Shown piece by piece: positions 61,411-64,000 of a stretch of DNA of 64,000 bases. How positions within the stretch are numbered: the stretch's first letter is position 1; every line of letters starts with the position of its first letter. Location of the stretch: NCBI RefSeq assembly GCF_964340395.1, contig NC_135557.1, positions 11,244,546 through 11,308,545 of the forward strand, in the 5' to 3' direction. This stretch comes from Glandiceps talaboti. Lineage: Eukaryota; Hemichordata; Enteropneusta; Spengelidae. The notes beneath the pieces were generated by a model. That model saw nothing but the letters and a program-made list of their open reading frames with translations. It was not told the origin of the DNA and did no database searches. Made by a program: the position numbers and the translations under genes.

Positions 61411-62099
61411 TGCATGTATGTATGTAGGTAGGTAGGTAGGTAGGTATGCATGCATGCATGCATGCATGCGTGTATGTATGTATGTATGTATGTATGTATG
61501 TATGTATGTATGTATGTATGTATGTATGTATATTGCAATTTCTAAGATATTGTTAAAGTATATGAAATATCTAGCTTAACAAATGATAAAACATACCAAG
61601 TGGGAATTCATCCAGATGCACTCCTATTAACCATTTTTTCTTCTTTTCTGCATATGCCAACTCTCGCCTACAATTACGGTCGACAATGAAATTTCTCGAA
61701 AGACAAACAACTACCACTGATGCTTTGTCAATCATTCCTGCCTTGATATCGAAAATATCACCTGCAAACAAATATAGACAGATATATAAGGACACACACA
61801 CACACACACACACAAATACATATATACATACGTACGTACGTACGTACGTACGTACGTACGTACATACATACATACATACATACATACATACATGCATACG
61901 TGCATGCATACATGCAGAGAGGAGACTGTAGTCACCTTCGTTCAGAAGTTATGTACCAACCTGTCTGTTTATATTTGCAAATGGATACCTTCACATTTTT
62001 CTTCGTCAAACCTTTGTATATCTGGTAAGCCTTTGTTTCGCAGGCAGAACTGTGCAATATGTAGACTTCAGTACTTGGAGTTGGAGTTGCCGCTGCCAT
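59303..62099 (-). CDS. TIR-Death domain protein (complete, 249 residues)
   Basis: Minus-strand exons 62099..61961, 61761..61597, 60782..60624 and 59589..59303; all introns GT-AG and phase 1; TGA at 59303. Residues about 10-138 form a TIR domain: the first strand TEVYILHSS, then GMIDKASVVVVCLSRNF, NCRRELAYA and LIGVHLDEFP, and a last helix LQLQFAEALIEFW. Glu80 in NCRREL is where NAD-cleaving TIR domains keep their catalytic Glu. Residues about 163-247 form a Death domain: WKQLGRSLSVPDSRLDEID, LSAWW and LKRLDRNDLADEI. There is no signal peptide or membrane segment, so it should be cytosolic. Known: MyD88 has Death before TIR; here the order is reversed. Adaptor or NAD hydrolase are both possible. 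Donor 1 (GTTGGT) is weak, but the phase and the TIR reading both fit. Confidence 0.85.
59622..59683 (+). repeat. (TTAG)n / (TTAA)n tract in intron 3 of the TIR-Death gene
   Basis: TTAG units passing into TTAA units, close to the exon 4 acceptor. Confidence 0.9.
60180..60545. repeat. Inverted repeat fragments in intron 3
   Basis: CGAGTCTGGGGAAACCACG (60238-60256) faces TCTCGTTTCCCCAGACTCTCG (60462-60482). GTTTACCCAGACTCTCGCC (60189) repeats the latter directly. It looks like a small decayed foldback repeat. Confidence 0.5.
61366..61532 (-). repeat. (GTAT)n with GTAG and GCAT cores in intron 2
   Basis: GTAT, then GTAG (61426-61445), GCAT (61448-61468) and GTAT again, within intron 2 of the TIR-Death gene. 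Confidence 0.95.
61794..61912 (-). repeat. (CA)n and (CATA)n with a (CGTA)n core in intron 1
   Basis: CA units, CATA, about eight CGTA units at 61829-61862, then CATA again. It starts about 33 bp upstream of exon 2 on the plus-strand map. Confidence 0.95.
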
Positions 62100-62418
62100 A
62101 GTTCTGTTTAATACGTGGTAAGGGTAAAATATGAAACAGAGAATATACATATCAGATACTTGACTATTTGTAGAACTCTGGATGTCTTTTTGCCACTGGA
62201 TCGCAAAACAAACTGTTCGGTGGATTCAGTAATAACTCTCTACACGTTTCTAATTAAATACGCTGACATTACAAACATAGTATAGTATGAGTAGAAATAT
62301 CAGTTGTAGGCGTCTTTCAATTAAATCTACTACTCTTCACTTTCTTATGAAATAGTAAATTTTCTATTTGGCATGTCGACTGTACTGTACATCCGTTCTG
62401 ACTTTTCCTCCTGCACAG

Positions 62419-62649
62419 CTAAATTTCTTGAAGTTCTTCTATATGTACTTTGTGCGATAACACTATAGACACTCCACTTATTGCAAACATTGATACTCCA
62501 AGCAAGATGTTAAAAAAATTTCGCCGACTTACAGCCAACACTGAGTTGTATGCGTACCCCCACAGGAAACTCAAATCAATGGAGATATTGACAGATAAAT
62601 AAATGTAAACGTCGGTAACTTGAGTTATATATGATAAACGATAATGCAT
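62419..62649 (-). CDS. Possible 3' exon of an unidentified membrane protein
   Basis: A 76-codon frame with two hydrophobic stretches (VNISIDLSFLWGYAY; FFNILLGVSMFAISGVSIVL) and a polar end HKVHIEELQEI before the stop. The composition is protein-like and the region is not a repeat. I do not recognise it, no neighbouring exon was found, and the frame also contains a donor-like GTAAGT. It may be chance. Confidence 0.2.
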   Translation of the reverse strand: MHYRLSYITQVTDVYIYLSVNISIDLSFLWGYAYNSVLAVSRRNFFNILLGVSMFAISGVSIVLSHKVHIEELQEI

Positions 62650-62828
62650 TGACCTTTATTCGCTCGACTTTTATTAGTGATCTGGGCAAAGAGCAACAAG
62701 CCGCAAGTACTTATGAGTAATAAATATATGTTGATGTATGCATAGAAAGGTTAAAAGAAATCAATAAATACCACAAATGTTACTGTTCAATATATGAATT
62801 GTAAGCTTTGTGTTTGAGGAACCTCCCT

Positions 62829-62995
<167 letters not shown>

Positions 62996-62999
62996 CACT

Positions 63000-63449
63000 C
63001 TCTCTATCTCTCTCACCGTTGCTTTATCTATCTCCATCACGCCATCCCTCTCTCACCATGTCTCTTCTTTCTCTCAAATACGTTTCACTTGTAGATAAGC
63101 GATGAATAAATATGATACCCTACCTGACTAACGTAGAAGGGAACTCCTTTTTTGTTCAGAGTGTTGAATACCTGATGTGAGCCTCGATATCATCTGTGCG
63201 CATGCGCATGTTTATGACGTTGTACATTTGACTAATAAAGTTCTAAATTGGGCCACAATAAAATGTATATATGTCGCGCTTTTGTGTTACTAAAGGGCAA
63301 TGATGCACTGCATTACTAAGACACAAATATAATGTAATACATTTTATGTTATACAATTTCAGAAACGGTGTAAATACAAAAGGGGAGAAGGGGAGAGGGG
63401 TGTACTTGACAATCACTTAATACCCTTATATGGTAACATAAATTTAAAT

Positions 63450-63504
<55 letters not shown>

Positions 63505-64000
63505 TATATATATATATATATATTCACATAATCATTCAGTGTCCCGATAACGTTATAATATTTTTCACAAATGTGAACAAACAGACCGATTAAGAAAATA
63601 ATTTCAAAGCTTTTATTTGCGACATATCATCATTTTAGCAAACAAATCTCCGCCATAATCACTGTTTAAGCCAGGTATCCAATGGAATACACCTCTGGGT
63701 GAACATGACGAAAATTTGAATGCAAAACATTAACTCTTACTGCTAAATTAATGTTTCAAGATATTACTCGTCTTGTTCATTACAGTGAGACGAGACGAGA
63801 CGAGGCGAGACGAGACGATACGAGACGAGACGAGAGAGAAAAAACAATTGGTTTTATAGCATTTGTTCAGTTTTTAACAATACAGGATTAAAACTCCTTT
63901 TCAATGTCATGATCAGTTCTAGTTCAATAAATCAACTATGTCTGTTCTGTTGCATTCCTTCAAGGCGTTAATAAGGACATCCTTTGTAGCATGACTTCCG
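63000..64000. other. Spacer with short tandem repeats, no gene seen
   Basis: (CA)n then (TA)n at 63452-63525, and a pentanucleotide (GAGAC)n array at 63786-63838 with three variant units. The rest is AT-rich with no supported exon. Confidence 0.5.

Overview
The window comes from a metazoan nuclear genome. It has GT-AG introns, a TIR plus Death-domain protein, secreted three-finger (Ly6/uPAR) proteins with GPI-anchor tails, tRNA-derived SINEs and very dense simple repeats. The mix suits a marine invertebrate such as a lancelet, hemichordate or lophotrochozoan. The sequence alone does not let me choose. Most of the 64 kb is repeat; only six genes can be supported, and every splice junction I give was read from the bases with phases that match.

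Layout. 1-485: last two exons of a Ly6-like gene (A). 486-19600: spacer built from duplicated non-coding modules, microsatellites, a 1.48-kb tandem array and one SINE. 20054-22643: complete Ly6-like gene B. 22644-30190: spacer with a second SINE. 30568-33787: complete Ly6-like gene C, with a 605-bp Transib-like transposon copy in intron 3. 35548-38315: a 2.77-kb foldback transposon. 38316-42550: mostly unique non-coding DNA plus a relic of a Ly6 upstream region. 42573-46214: a two-exon gene for a 1149-residue membrane protein (beta-helix ectodomain, Cys-rich neck, about eight membrane segments). 47704-50744, minus strand: complete Ly6-like gene D. 50755-57970: inverted copies of the spacer modules. 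59303-62099, minus strand: a four-exon gene for a 249-residue TIR-then-Death protein. 62100-64000: repeats and unassigned sequence.

The four Ly6 genes share one four-exon plan with the same phases (1, 0, 1). B and C are tandem copies about 10.5 kb apart. D is the inverted copy and is closest to A. Duplicated units include flanks as well as exons: a splice acceptor 11 nt before the ATG, a (CATA)n tract in intron 2, a hairpin repeat in intron 3 and a (CTGT)n tract past the poly(A) signal. The paralogues therefore act as empty-site controls that date and delimit three insertions (a SINE, the Transib-like element and the foldback element).

The strongest candidates for new biology are the TIR-Death protein, whose domain order is the reverse of MyD88; the 605-bp element with CACTGTACAA ends and a CGACG target duplication; the multi-palindrome foldback element; and an exon-like upstream module that may be the non-coding first exon of the Ly6 genes. 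The Ly6 proteins, the beta-helix receptor-like protein and the TIR-Death adaptor could all act in surface recognition or innate immunity, but that link is inference from family knowledge only.
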